Below are positions 8,129-16,615 of a stretch of DNA of 37,560 nucleotides, in pieces. The stretch is from Candidatus Caenarcanales bacterium (lineage in GTDB: Bacteria; Cyanobacteriota; Vampirovibrionia; Caenarcaniphilales; Caenarcanaceae). The DNA lies in NCBI GenBank assembly GCA_030065015.1, contig JASJDU010000006.1, positions 1-37,560 of the forward strand. Reading direction: 5' to 3'. The position numbers and the translations under genes are program-made. Every line of letters starts with the position of its first letter. Positions within the stretch are counted from its first letter, which is position 1. The notes beneath the pieces were generated by a model. That model searched no databases, was not told where the DNA came from, and saw only the letters and a list, made by a program, of their open reading frames with translations.

Positions 8129-9192
8129 TGAGTCTAATCAATGAAATTACTCAGCAATTGGATTCCCTCGAAAATCATGGAATCGTTAAGCAAATACACG
8201 GTCATTTTTATTACGTTGAAGAGCTGAAAAGTTTTTTGCATGGCAGTGAAAGAAATCGCTTACTGCAAACTAAAGAAGAGTTACTCCCTCTCACTTTACC
8301 GACAAGACTAAAAAAGGAAAAGGTAGAAGCTTATGTTGGAGATATAGTAGAGCTTAGCCAGGAAAATAAGATTATTAAGTCTGTTTTCAAGAGATTGTCT
8401 CTTCTTTCGAGGCCAAAAGTTGCAAATGTTGATCTGGCTGTTATTGTTGTATCCAGTGGAGATCCTCCCTTGGAGAGTGAGTATTTGGATAGGCTTTTGT
8501 GTCACTCAGGGTTGACCTTGCCTTTGCAACCGTTGATTTGCATTACAAAGTCTAATACGTTTTCTCCTCCTGGGATTTTAAAAGAATATGAAGATTTGGG
8601 ATATACGATAGTAAAGGTCTCTAATAAAACAAAATATGGCATTGAAGAGCTTAAAAATCTTTTGTTAAATAAAACATCAGTATTTGCCGGTCAATCCGGC
8701 GTTGGCAAGTCAAGTCTTTTGAACAGCTTGTTTCCGGAGCTGAATTTAAAAGTTGGAGAAGTGAGTTCTAAGTCATTGAGGGGAACACATACGACCAGAC
8801 ACACTCAGATTTTTGATGGTAGTTTTAATGGCCAGTTGTTTCATATATTGGATACCCCCGGTTTTAGTAGATTGGATTCACAATTTACACCGTTTGAAAT
8901 TGCTGACTTTAGAGCATTTCCAGAAATTGCTTTGAAGAAAACAAGCTGCCAATTTAATGACTGTAAGCATTTAGAGGAAGAAGGTTGCGCTGTAAGATTT
9001 ACGGAATCTAGAAAAGCTTCTTATCGAAAAATCATGGAGGAGGCAAAACAATATGAAGAAGATCAATCGCAAACTTATACAAAAGAAAGAAGAGAATCAA
9101 TAAAGTCTGATTCAAATACCACTATTCCAAAGTTGAAGGCTTCTTACCGAACAACATCTAGAAAAAAACGTAAACAAGATTTTGACTATTGA
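8128..9192 (+). CDS. rsgA: Ribosome biogenesis GTPase RsgA
   Basis: RsgA is a circularly permuted GTPase in 30S maturation. An N-terminal OB-fold (about 1-80) precedes the GTPase domain, in permuted order: a G4 position reading 'CITKSN' (NKxD expected), then P-loop GQSGVGKS (188-195), the G2 region 'SLRGTHTTRHTQ', and G3 'DTPGFS'. A C-terminal zinc site follows: Cys274, Cys279, His281, Cys287. Replacement of N by T in the G4 motif is seen in other RsgA proteins. The last ~50 residues are basic and Ser/Thr/Lys-rich, a tail longer than usual that may contact RNA. It is coupled to rdgB by a one-base overlap. Confidence 0.95.
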   Translation: MSLINEITQQLDSLENHGIVKQIHGHFYYVEELKSFLHGSERNRLLQTKEELLPLTLPTRLKKEKVEAYVGDIVELSQENKIIKSVFKRLSLLSRPKVANVDLAVIVVSSGDPPLESEYLDRLLCHSGLTLPLQPLICITKSNTFSPPGILKEYEDLGYTIVKVSNKTKYGIEELKNLLLNKTSVFAGQSGVGKSSLLNSLFPELNLKVGEVSSKSLRGTHTTRHTQIFDGSFNGQLFHILDTPGFSRLDSQFTPFEIADFRAFPEIALKKTSCQFNDCKHLEEEGCAVRFTESRKASYRKIMEEAKQYEEDQSQTYTKERRESIKSDSNTTIPKLKASYRTTSRKKRKQDFDY

Positions 9193-9290
9193 AGGAGATT
9201 TTGATTGATATTGATTTCAAGTTAATACCGAATGGATCTTAGGCAATTTGCTATTATCAATTGAATTACGAATCTTGAAATAGCTTAAAT

Positions 9291-11003
9291 ATGCCAACTA
9301 ATCCAGGTGGTGACCTAAATGTTTTTTTAGATACTACATATGATCCTAATTCTTTTACTGCGATTGATGAGCTTTTTGAACCAAAACAATCAAATCACTT
9401 GATTTCGACTCCTTCAAAGTTGGATAAAGATTCTAAAGATCAAAAAGTAGTAATTCTTGATTTCGGTTCTCAGTACTCTGAGTTGATTGCTAGGCGTGTA
9501 AGAGAATTGAAGGTTTATTCTGAGGTTTTACCGTTCAACGTTTCTATTGAAAAGATTAGATTGATGAATCCCAAAGGAATAATACTTTCCGGTGGGCCAG
9601 CTAGTGTTTATGAGAGAGGTGCTCCGGAGATAGACTCTGAGCTGTTCGATTTGGGCATACCAGTACTCGGTGTTTGCTATGGAATGCAAGTAATGGTATT
9701 AGCTACCGGTGGAAAAGTATCTCCGGTTCATATGGGTGGCGGCGAGTATGGCAGAGCCAAGCTGTTTATCGATTCGAGAGAAGGATTATTCAGTGGTTTG
9801 GAAGATAATTCTATAACTTGGATGAGTCATGGAGATTCGGTTGTAACTCTTCCCGATGGTTTTCAGATAACCGGCCATACTGCTAGAACTCCAATAGCGG
9901 CAGTCGCAAATACTGAAAAAGATCTTTATGGTGTGCAGTTTCATCCAGAAGTGGTCCACAGCGAAAAAGGAATGGAGATTCTTGCAAATTTTGTCTACAG
10001 AATAGCCGATTGCTCACCGAACTGGACTACTGGACGTTTTATTGATAATGCAATCCAAGAAATAAAAAATACTGTTGGAAATGGAAAGGTTCTTCTTGCT
10101 CTTTCCGGAGGAGTAGATAGCTCCGCTTTAGCGTTTTTGCTCAATAAAGCGATTGGTGATCAATTAACCTGCATGTTCATTGATCAGGGATTTATGCGAT
10201 TGAATGAACCGGAAAAATTGGTTCAAGTTTTTCAGGATCAGTTCAAAATACCGGTTCAGTATGTCAATGCAAAAGAAAGATTTCTCAATAAAGTTAGAGG
10301 TGTCGAAGAGCCTGAATTGAAAAGGAAAATTATTGGAGAAGAATTCATAAGAGTTTTTGAGGAAGAATCCCAGAGGCTTGGACCCTTTGACTTTTTGGCT
10401 CAAGGAACTCTGTATCCAGATATTATTGAATCTGCTGGAGCAGGAGCTGTTGATGCCGCTCCTGGAGAAAGAGTAGCCGTGAAAATAAAGTCTCACCATA
10501 ATGTTGGAGGATTACCGGAGAATATTAAATTCAAGCTTTTAGAACCCTTTAGAAAGCTTTTTAAGGACGAAGTTCGAAGAGTTGCAAGGGAGCTTGGAGT
10601 TCCGACAAGAATTACCAAGAGACACCCTTTCCCCGGTCCTGGTCTTGCAATCAGAATCATTGGGGAAATAACAGAAGAACGTTTAAATATCTTAAGGCAA
10701 GCGGATTACATTGTAAGAGACGAGATTCAAGAAGCCGGTTTATACGATAATGTTTGGCAAATATTCGCTGTTCTTTTAGCTAATATCCGTTCGGTTGGTG
10801 TTATGGGAGATAAAAGAACTTATGCTTACCCAGTTGTTATTAGGGCGATTAAAAGTGAAGATGGTATGACAGCAGACTGGGCTAGATTACCTTATGAGGT
10901 TTTAGAGAAAATTTCAACCAGAATTATTAATGAAGTTTCTGGGATTAACAGAGTTGTTTACGATGTAACCTCTAAGCCACCAGGAACAATAGAGTGGGAG
11001 TAA
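9291..11003 (+). CDS. guaA: GMP synthase (glutamine-hydrolysing)
   Basis: GuaA converts XMP to GMP using glutamine and ATP. A class I glutamine amidotransferase domain (about 52-235) has '[17 protein letters not shown]', nucleophile Cys129 in 'GVCYGMQ', and His218/Glu220 in 'FHPEV'. The ATP pyrophosphatase domain has the P-loop SGGVDSS (272-278), and the C-terminal dimerisation domain ends in 'KPPGTIEWE', the normal GuaA terminus. An N-terminal extension of ~50 residues precedes the amidotransferase domain, somewhat longer than usual but with no alternative ATG nearby. Genes 5' and 3' are unrelated to purines. No recognised riboswitch is seen in the 98-base upstream gap. Confidence 0.97.
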   Translation: MPTNPGGDLNVFLDTTYDPNSFTAIDELFEPKQSNHLISTPSKLDKDSKDQKVVILDFGSQYSELIARRVRELKVYSEVLPFNVSIEKIRLMNPKGIILSGGPASVYERGAPEIDSELFDLGIPVLGVCYGMQVMVLATGGKVSPVHMGGGEYGRAKLFIDSREGLFSGLEDNSITWMSHGDSVVTLPDGFQITGHTARTPIAAVANTEKDLYGVQFHPEVVHSEKGMEILANFVYRIADCSPNWTTGRFIDNAIQEIKNTVGNGKVLLALSGGVDSSALAFLLNKAIGDQLTCMFIDQGFMRLNEPEKLVQVFQDQFKIPVQYVNAKERFLNKVRGVEEPELKRKIIGEEFIRVFEEESQRLGPFDFLAQGTLYPDIIESAGAGAVDAAPGERVAVKIKSHHNVGGLPENIKFKLLEPFRKLFKDEVRRVARELGVPTRITKRHPFPGPGLAIRIIGEITEERLNILRQADYIVRDEIQEAGLYDNVWQIFAVLLANIRSVGVMGDKRTYAYPVVIRAIKSEDGMTADWARLPYEVLEKISTRIINEVSGINRVVYDVTSKPPGTIEWE

Positions 11004-11387
11004 ATATTTTCGTGCTTCTTTTTTGCGAATAATCCGCAGTTCTTGTAGAAAGTTTTGAAATATGTAAATTGAAATGATTGGTTGTGGCTAAAGAGGTAAA
11101 GAAAGTGACTAAGATTAAAATTTTTATAAATTTAATCTTAAGAAAATCTTAAATTTATCTTGACAGCTTAAAAGATTTAATGGCAATATATTCCATGTCT
11201 AAAATCTCTTAATTGTTTGTTAATTGTCATACGATGCGTTACCTTAATAAAAGTTTTAAGAACACATTAAAAAATATCTTGACAAGTCAGTTGCAAGATG
11301 CGATTATGATGATTAAGAGAATAATAAAGCTCTATTAAATCAAATTTAAAAACCCACATATTTTATATGGAGAAATAAAAAAACATT
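11004..11387 (+). promoter_or_regulatory. 384-base intergenic region with alternative hairpins and a promoter
   Basis: No gene is seen here. TAAGATTAAA (11110-11119) pairs with TTTAATCTTA (11131-11140), while ATAAATTTAA (11126-11135) pairs with TTAAATTTAT (11149-11158); the two stems share bases and exclude each other. Two TTGACA boxes (11160-11165 and 11279-11284) follow, each preceded by 'ATCT' or a close variant. The region probably holds guaA's 3' end and the promoter of the next gene. Confidence 0.45.
11279..11307 (+). promoter_or_regulatory. Sigma70-type promoter for the 478-aa protein gene
   Basis: A perfect -35 TTGACA (11279-11284) is followed after 17 bases by GATTAT (11302-11307), a 4/6 match to the -10 consensus. 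It lies about 80 bases upstream of the ATG at 11388. Confidence 0.5.
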
Positions 11388-12824
11388 ATGTCTAACTTAA
11401 CAGTTGGCGGTTTCCCAACATCAACAAAGATGGTTGTTCAATCTGGAGGAGCGGATACAGTTCAATCTTCACCATCTAATGTGGAAGTTCATCCTGGGTT
11501 AATTGATGCTAAGAGAAGAATGAACTCTTCGTCTCAAACCATGAATTCTTCTACACGAGTTAAAAGATCTGCTTCACACAAAGTGGAAAAGTTCAATGAT
11601 AATCATGTAAAAGCAGCAAAAGCACTCAAAGAACTTATAGGTGGTGGCTTTTACGAAAAAATTGGGGCAAATAAAGATAATCATGAATGGACTCCAAATG
11701 ATGCTTTTCACTCCACTGACAATTATAATGAGGTGAAAGCTTATATTAATGATTTGTCTGCTGATGCAAAAGAAGTTCACTTAATAAAAAATATTTTAAC
11801 GTCTCTGTCTCCCTCTGATGGCAAAGAAATAAGTAAGGAAGATCTAGAAGCTAGAATTCAAGACCTTATTACTCATAATAAAGAGCATGGAACATATTTG
11901 ATTGATAATGTGGCAGAAAATAAGGAAACTACTGAAACTGTTGATAAATTATTATCAGCTTTGAAAGGCTTAACTGGTGAAGAAGAAGAAGCTATTCTTC
12001 AAGCTTATGGACTGGAGCTTGATCCTGGTGAAGAGGGAAAACAAGGATCAGAAAGTTTACAAGCTTCTTTGCCTTTAAAGATTTTTGGATATGGCGCAAG
12101 TACTTTAGGATTTATTTTAGGATTGTACGCTTTATTTTCTCAGAATAACTCAATTAACCAAGTGAATACTCAGTTGAATAAGTTAGCTGCTGGATTGGGA
12201 CAAGCTGTTGAAGGAGAGCATATGATAGATGAAAAAATTGTCTTATTTGCGAAACAATTAAATAAACTTTTGGAAGATAAAACCTCTGATGCAGTTGGAG
12301 GTGTTCAGGAGAATGTTGACAAACTTGGGAATAACGTAAATAGTTTAAAGCAAATGGTAAGAAATTTATTAGTGGGATCCACCCAATATACATATAACTC
12401 AGCGGCAAATGTGAGAACATCTAAATCCAAAAGTTTCAATAGTGCAAAACTAACTATGAATGCACAACAAGATGTATCGCAAACTGGTGTAAACTCTAAA
12501 AATGCTACTACTCCAGGTTCTCTGGATAAAGTTATTGCTACTAACGCCAATCAGAAACAGCAAATAGAGCAACAAGGACAGCAAATAGATTCTATGGCAA
12601 AAAATATGCCACATTTCCAGAAACAACAGCCTGTATCTACTCCATCTAGTGGTGGAGGTATGAGAGGTACTAATATATCCTCAGAGCCAAGCGTAGATCA
12701 TAGATATAATCCTGGAAGAAATATTTGGCAAGTTCCTTCTCAACCAGGAACTCTTGCTGGTGGTTCCACGATATTTAGACTTGGTTCGCCAGAAAAAATT
12801 AAAAAATCGAGCACTAATACTTGA
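11388..12824 (+). CDS. Unknown 478-aa protein with one central membrane segment
   Basis: I do not recognise this family. There is no signal peptide; the N-terminal ~60 residues are Ser/Thr-rich and probably disordered. Residues 60-220 are charged and helical in character. A single hydrophobic segment ('IFGYGASTLGFILGLYALF', about 231-249) is followed by a heptad-like stretch rich in Asn/Leu/Lys ('QVNTQLNKLAAGLG', 'ENVDKLGNNVNSLKQMVRNLL'), suggesting a coiled coil. The tail is Gln-rich ('KQQIEQQGQQIDSMAKN') and then Ser/Gly/Pro-rich. A sigma70-like promoter lies upstream and a 46-bp repeat with a terminator hairpin lies downstream, so it seems to be its own transcript. It is first in a run of four large proteins without recognised homologues. 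Confidence 0.7.
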   Translation: MSNLTVGGFPTSTKMVVQSGGADTVQSSPSNVEVHPGLIDAKRRMNSSSQTMNSSTRVKRSASHKVEKFNDNHVKAAKALKELIGGGFYEKIGANKDNHEWTPNDAFHSTDNYNEVKAYINDLSADAKEVHLIKNILTSLSPSDGKEISKEDLEARIQDLITHNKEHGTYLIDNVAENKETTETVDKLLSALKGLTGEEEEAILQAYGLELDPGEEGKQGSESLQASLPLKIFGYGASTLGFILGLYALFSQNNSINQVNTQLNKLAAGLGQAVEGEHMIDEKIVLFAKQLNKLLEDKTSDAVGGVQENVDKLGNNVNSLKQMVRNLLVGSTQYTYNSAANVRTSKSKSFNSAKLTMNAQQDVSQTGVNSKNATTPGSLDKVIATNANQKQQIEQQGQQIDSMAKNMPHFQKQQPVSTPSSGGGMRGTNISSEPSVDHRYNPGRNIWQVPSQPGTLAGGSTIFRLGSPEKIKKSSTNT

Positions 12825-13146
12825 AAGTCTCTTATTCAATTAATCAGGCTTCCAGTAAGTAAACAGCAGTTAAAAAATTATCCCCCTTCAGAGGAATCCC
12901 CTCCCGCTGCGCTCCTTCCCCTTTATTAAAGGGGATTTTTTGTTTGGTGAAATGAGTGAGGTTATTGCTTTAGGAAGTAGCCTCTCACGAAAATCGTTTG
13001 TTGCTTAAGAAAAGAGTATTTGAGAATTTTATTAAACTTTTTTCATTTATTGTTTAATAAATGTGGCCTTTGCTTTTTCTTAATTAGGGATCACTATATT
13101 AGTAAGTAGGAAGAATTTGTATTGATTGAAGAAAAGGGGATTTGAG
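12825..13146 (+). other. 322-base intergenic region holding repeat copy 1
   Basis: Contains the first copy of the 46-bp repeat (12895-12940) and then AT-rich DNA leading to the next gene's ribosome site AAGGGG (13134-13139). No further gene was found. A convincing promoter was not identified. Confidence 0.5.
12895..12940 (+). repeat. 46-bp direct repeat copy 1, ending in a terminator hairpin
   Basis: Starts AATCCCCTCCCGCTGCGCTC and ends in the hairpin CCCCTTT-AT-T-AAAGGGG plus ATTTTT. It matches copy 2 (16380-16425) at 42 of 46 positions by hand alignment, including the 22 bases before the hairpin, so the two are homologous rather than just similar terminators. The outer AATCCCC could also pair with GGGGATT, an alternative fold. 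It lies 70 bases past the stop of the 478-aa gene and would end its transcript. Confidence 0.8.
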
Positions 13147-14100
13147 ATGCCTATGCCGTTTGTAATAGGTGGTGCAGTCGCATTAAAGTATGCACTTGGT
13201 GGTACTGCGTTTTACGTTGCTTCTGATCAGCTTAAGGGGCATTTTACTGGAACTACTATTAGTGAAGATGTAACTGGTTTTCTTTGGTCAGGAGGAAAAA
13301 AGCTTGTGAATGCTGCTGGAGACACTATAGCAAAAAATTGGGAGAGGTCAACTAGCAGTAACCCTTTTCAATCCGAAGCTGGGGCAGTTGAAATTAACAA
13401 GATTCAAGGTGAAATTCCTGCTCCTACTGATGATCAAACTTATGATCAGAGAAAAACTAACTCCCAAAGACTGTTAAATGAAATTAATAATCGTTTGCAA
13501 AATAATAGTAATTGTAGTCCACAATTAATGGATAAGCTCGTTGGCAACTTAGTCTCTTATCTTGTATTTATGGGAACTCATAATAGCCAATCTTTGAATA
13601 AGGATACAAGATTTATAAGGTTCTTAAAAGAACAAATTAATAAACTTATTAACTCTGATTCATCAAACTGTATAAGCGAGAACCTGAAAAGAAATTTAAA
13701 AAGGCAATTAAAAGATTTAACTAAACCATCAGTTGGTACCAAAATTGCAGTTGCTGCTACAGGGATAACTATTTTAGTTGGAATTCATATATGGAATATT
13801 TCAACAAATAACGATGGTACGAATACTATAAGTGTGACTAATAAACAAGGTCAAGAAGTAGACAAAGGTAAGCTAAGTGCTTCATCTTTAGTTAATGCAC
13901 TTGGTGGTCAAGATGTTGTATTCAATTGTCAGGTTGAAGAGCAAACTGTAAGTTGCAAAATTAATAAAGAAGGAAAAGTAGTATTTGCTGACACTAATGA
14001 TGGTAACGAAGTCATCATTAATGCTGGAGAATTGTTTTTTACAGATATAAATAAACAGAAATTGAAATATAACATTTCAAACGGTACCTTGACCGATTAA
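13147..14100 (+). CDS. Unknown 317-aa membrane protein
   Basis: Start ATG 13147 is chosen over TTG 13126 because AAGGGG (13134-13139) sits 7 bases ahead of it. No family is recognised. Two hydrophobic segments are visible: near the N-terminus ('MPFVIGGAVALKYALGG', about 3-20) and at about 192-215 ('IAVAATGITILVGIHIW'). Between them is a polar Asn/Ser/Gln-rich region with 'NNRLQNNSNCSPQLMDKL'. After the second segment is a likely beta-rich domain (about 220-317) with two cysteines (FNCQ, VSCK). The 747-aa gene begins 37 bases after its stop with a strong Shine-Dalgarno, so they form a pair bracketed by the 46-bp direct repeats. Confidence 0.65.
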   Translation: MPMPFVIGGAVALKYALGGTAFYVASDQLKGHFTGTTISEDVTGFLWSGGKKLVNAAGDTIAKNWERSTSSNPFQSEAGAVEINKIQGEIPAPTDDQTYDQRKTNSQRLLNEINNRLQNNSNCSPQLMDKLVGNLVSYLVFMGTHNSQSLNKDTRFIRFLKEQINKLINSDSSNCISENLKRNLKRQLKDLTKPSVGTKIAVAATGITILVGIHIWNISTNNDGTNTISVTNKQGQEVDKGKLSASSLVNALGGQDVVFNCQVEEQTVSCKINKEGKVVFADTNDGNEVIINAGELFFTDINKQKLKYNISNGTLTD

Positions 14101-14137
14101 AAAATAAACAATGTCGGATAAAGAGGAGTAGTAGACA

Positions 14138-16381
14138 ATGACCAATCTTTATAGTGATGCATTTAATAGGTACTTTGGAAGTGGTGATAAAGCAATATCT
14201 TTATCTAAATTGGAGGGTAAATTAAACCTTGCAAAAAAAATAATTCAAAAATACAAAAATGATTCAAAAAATCAAAATTACACTTCTCCAGATATTCTAG
14301 ATTCACAAGAAGAATTTACTCTGTTTTTAGATGTCTGGGGTAATTATGATAAAAAAACAGTACAAGGTAGAGTCTTTGATACTTCAATAACAAAAGTATC
14401 AAAGACTCAATTAGGTAATTCAAAAAAAAATACTAAAGCGGAAGCAGAGTTAAGAGATGCTTTTTTCTCTAATTCAAACGGTTCAATAGTTGTAAACCCA
14501 ACATTTGCCCAAAGTGTAACGCCGGAGAAAAGTAGCGTATCTTCAAACTCAACTACTTCCCCACAACCAGAGGTTTCTCCTAACCCAACTACAACACCAT
14601 TAACTGATACTAATGTAAAACCAACCTCAGAGGCTACTCAGGTTACTACAACACCAGCTTCTGTATTGAGTGTAGACAGTGTGTCTGAGCTTGATAGTAA
14701 AGTGAAAACCTACTTCAATTCGCATAAAGCTCAATTTCAAGAATTAGGAATTACTCAGCCAATTATTGATGATTTTGCTAATAATGAATTCAAAGAGGGT
14801 ATTACCGAAATTTATACTTTAGCCGTTAAATTTAACGAGAGCAATCCACCATCCCCTAAAGAACTTCTTGCTTCTAAACAATATAAATTACAAGCTTTAG
14901 ATGCTCTTTACATGATTTTAGGTAAAGATGCTATGAATGATGTGAAAAACAAAGTTCAAGCAGCTCTAGTTTCAAGTTCATTAGATAAAACTCAAGCAAA
15001 AGAATACTTCAACGATTTTATGACAGCTAATGCTTCGGATAGTAAGTTAACTTCTGTTGGTAGAAAATACAATAGCTTTGGGGCAGTTTGGAGAAATAAG
15101 CTTAATAAAAAACAAATAGAATTTTTCAATGCACAAAGGAACGCTATTGGTGCTGTAATGAAAGGAGATAATCCTGCAGGACCTTCAGTTCCCGAGAAAA
15201 AAGCTGCTGCTAAAGCCTGGATGGAAATGTACAGCCTTGGTATTGGTGGAAGAACTCCTCAAGTTATTCCTGCTGGTAATGCATCAGTAAAGGCTTCTGC
15301 ACCAGGGAATGCTTCTGTTCATAAAAATCTCCCAGCTTTTGCAGTTAGATGGTTGCTTGAAGAATTGAAAATGGCAGATTTAGGTGGCTCAGAGAAGATC
15401 AAAGGATTCTTGAATAAGATTACTGGTATAGTAACTAGTGAAATGAATCCTTTAAACAATGTAATATCAGAAATTCTGAATTTAAGTGAATTAGAACGAA
15501 GAAACCTCATTGCTGGTGCTCTTGCCTCTAGTATTACAAAAATTACACCAAAAGGAGATGCTGGAAGACAAATAAATGTTGGAATTAAAGTTGCTACTTT
15601 CTTGGATGTACTTTTTAAGAGCCTTCAGTTAACTGGAGATCAGGCCCAACAAGCGATTAATAAACTCGATAAGAATAATCTACTTTATACAACAACCTTG
15701 AATCTTGCAAAAACAGATTGGGATAAATCTCAAAATGCCAAAGGTTCAACGGCAATGATAATAATGGATGAACTATTTAACACTCAAAATAATCCAAACG
15801 GAGGGCACAGTAGATATCCATCAACATTGACAAACATGGTTAAAGATATTGGTAATAATAGTTTTGTGGAAGTGAAAAGCCCTGTTTTTAAGCAACCTAA
15901 CAGTGCTCTTCTGAGCGATGACCGAATAAGTAAATCAACAATTGATGAAAATACTTTTAATTCTTCTGAGGATTTAACAGAAGTTAATGCGAAGAACCTG
16001 GTTGCTACTTGGATGAAGGCTAAAGCAGGAGTCTTAGATGGAAATACTCAGGATAATTCAAATAATTTGGAGTTAGTTAACCGATTTACGATGGGAGATC
16101 TCAAAGGAGAATTCGTTGATGGCAATAACGTAATAAAATCAGATCTAGGAAAAATGGTTTATCAGAATCAGTCAATAGTGAGTATAGAAAAATTTAAAAC
16201 CGAGGATGGAGGAAATACATTCACAGGTGTGTTTAACATTAAAGAAACCAGAATATTTGCAGATAATCCTTTAGATATTGAAAATTCTGGAACTTTTAAT
16301 GAAAACTGGACGGTGACTTTTGCTAAGGATAGTAATAAATGGAAAATTTCCGAGATAAAGAGAGAAGGTTACGTTTTTTAA
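14138..16381 (+). CDS. Large protein with C-terminal ARC6-like IMS domain
   Basis: 747 residues, preceded by AGAGGAG (14122-14128). N-terminal ~115 residues are helical and charged; a Ser/Thr/Pro-rich linker follows (about 120-180, 'TTSPQPEVSPNPTTTP'), then a long mainly helical region (180-540) without a known family. The last ~135 residues (about 613-747) read like the ARC6/Ftn2 IMS domain: 'AKNLVATWMKAKAGVLDGN', 'LVNRFTMGDLKG', 'SIVSIEKF', 'GVFNIKETR', then 'NWTVTFAKDSNKWKISEI'. In cyanobacteria and plastids that domain binds partner proteins at the division site. No membrane segment is visible. It probably works with the upstream membrane protein. Its stop codon abuts repeat copy 2. Domain call moderate; function unknown. 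Confidence 0.65.
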   Translation: MTNLYSDAFNRYFGSGDKAISLSKLEGKLNLAKKIIQKYKNDSKNQNYTSPDILDSQEEFTLFLDVWGNYDKKTVQGRVFDTSITKVSKTQLGNSKKNTKAEAELRDAFFSNSNGSIVVNPTFAQSVTPEKSSVSSNSTTSPQPEVSPNPTTTPLTDTNVKPTSEATQVTTTPASVLSVDSVSELDSKVKTYFNSHKAQFQELGITQPIIDDFANNEFKEGITEIYTLAVKFNESNPPSPKELLASKQYKLQALDALYMILGKDAMNDVKNKVQAALVSSSLDKTQAKEYFNDFMTANASDSKLTSVGRKYNSFGAVWRNKLNKKQIEFFNAQRNAIGAVMKGDNPAGPSVPEKKAAAKAWMEMYSLGIGGRTPQVIPAGNASVKASAPGNASVHKNLPAFAVRWLLEELKMADLGGSEKIKGFLNKITGIVTSEMNPLNNVISEILNLSELERRNLIAGALASSITKITPKGDAGRQINVGIKVATFLDVLFKSLQLTGDQAQQAINKLDKNNLLYTTTLNLAKTDWDKSQNAKGSTAMIIMDELFNTQNNPNGGHSRYPSTLTNMVKDIGNNSFVEVKSPVFKQPNSALLSDDRISKSTIDENTFNSSEDLTEVNAKNLVATWMKAKAGVLDGNTQDNSNNLELVNRFTMGDLKGEFVDGNNVIKSDLGKMVYQNQSIVSIEKFKTEDGGNTFTGVFNIKETRIFADNPLDIENSGTFNENWTVTFAKDSNKWKISEIKREGYVF

Positions 16382-16425
16382 TCCCCTTCCGCTTCGCTCC
16401 CTCCCCTTTGTTAAAGGGGATTTTT
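16380..16425 (+). repeat. 46-bp direct repeat copy 2, ending in a terminator hairpin
   Basis: Begins inside the stop codon of the 747-aa gene (TAATCCCC...). It ends in CCCCTTT-GT-T-AAAGGGG plus ATTTTT. Same orientation as copy 1, differing at four positions. It is a good intrinsic terminator for the upstream gene. Confidence 0.8.
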
Positions 16426-16615
16426 AGTGTTTTTTTGTTATTCTTTGTTAGAAAAAATATAAAAATTGAAAAAATTTCTTAATAAGTTCTTAAATTTAGC
16501 AGTTTTGGGTTAAAATCATTAAGAAATTATAAAGCAGTTCGCCTATGGTCTAATAGTAGAATTGCACCTTAATAAAAAGTTAACCATAAACCTTTCTTAT
16601 AAATCCGAAGTATAA

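Noticed and set aside
9201-9242. Short leader ORF (TTG start, 13 codons) after a strong GAAGGAG
   Set aside because: The ribosome-like sequence overlaps the rsgA stop and the peptide has no attenuator or conserved sequence in view.
12154-12550. Two - strand ORFs within the 478-aa gene
   Set aside because: They overlap a longer well-supported frame and have no ribosome site.
16534-16580. tRNA-like stretch (TGGTCTAATAGTAGAATTGCA)
   Set aside because: It resembles a D-arm A-box, but no acceptor pair, anticodon stem or T-arm could be found around it.
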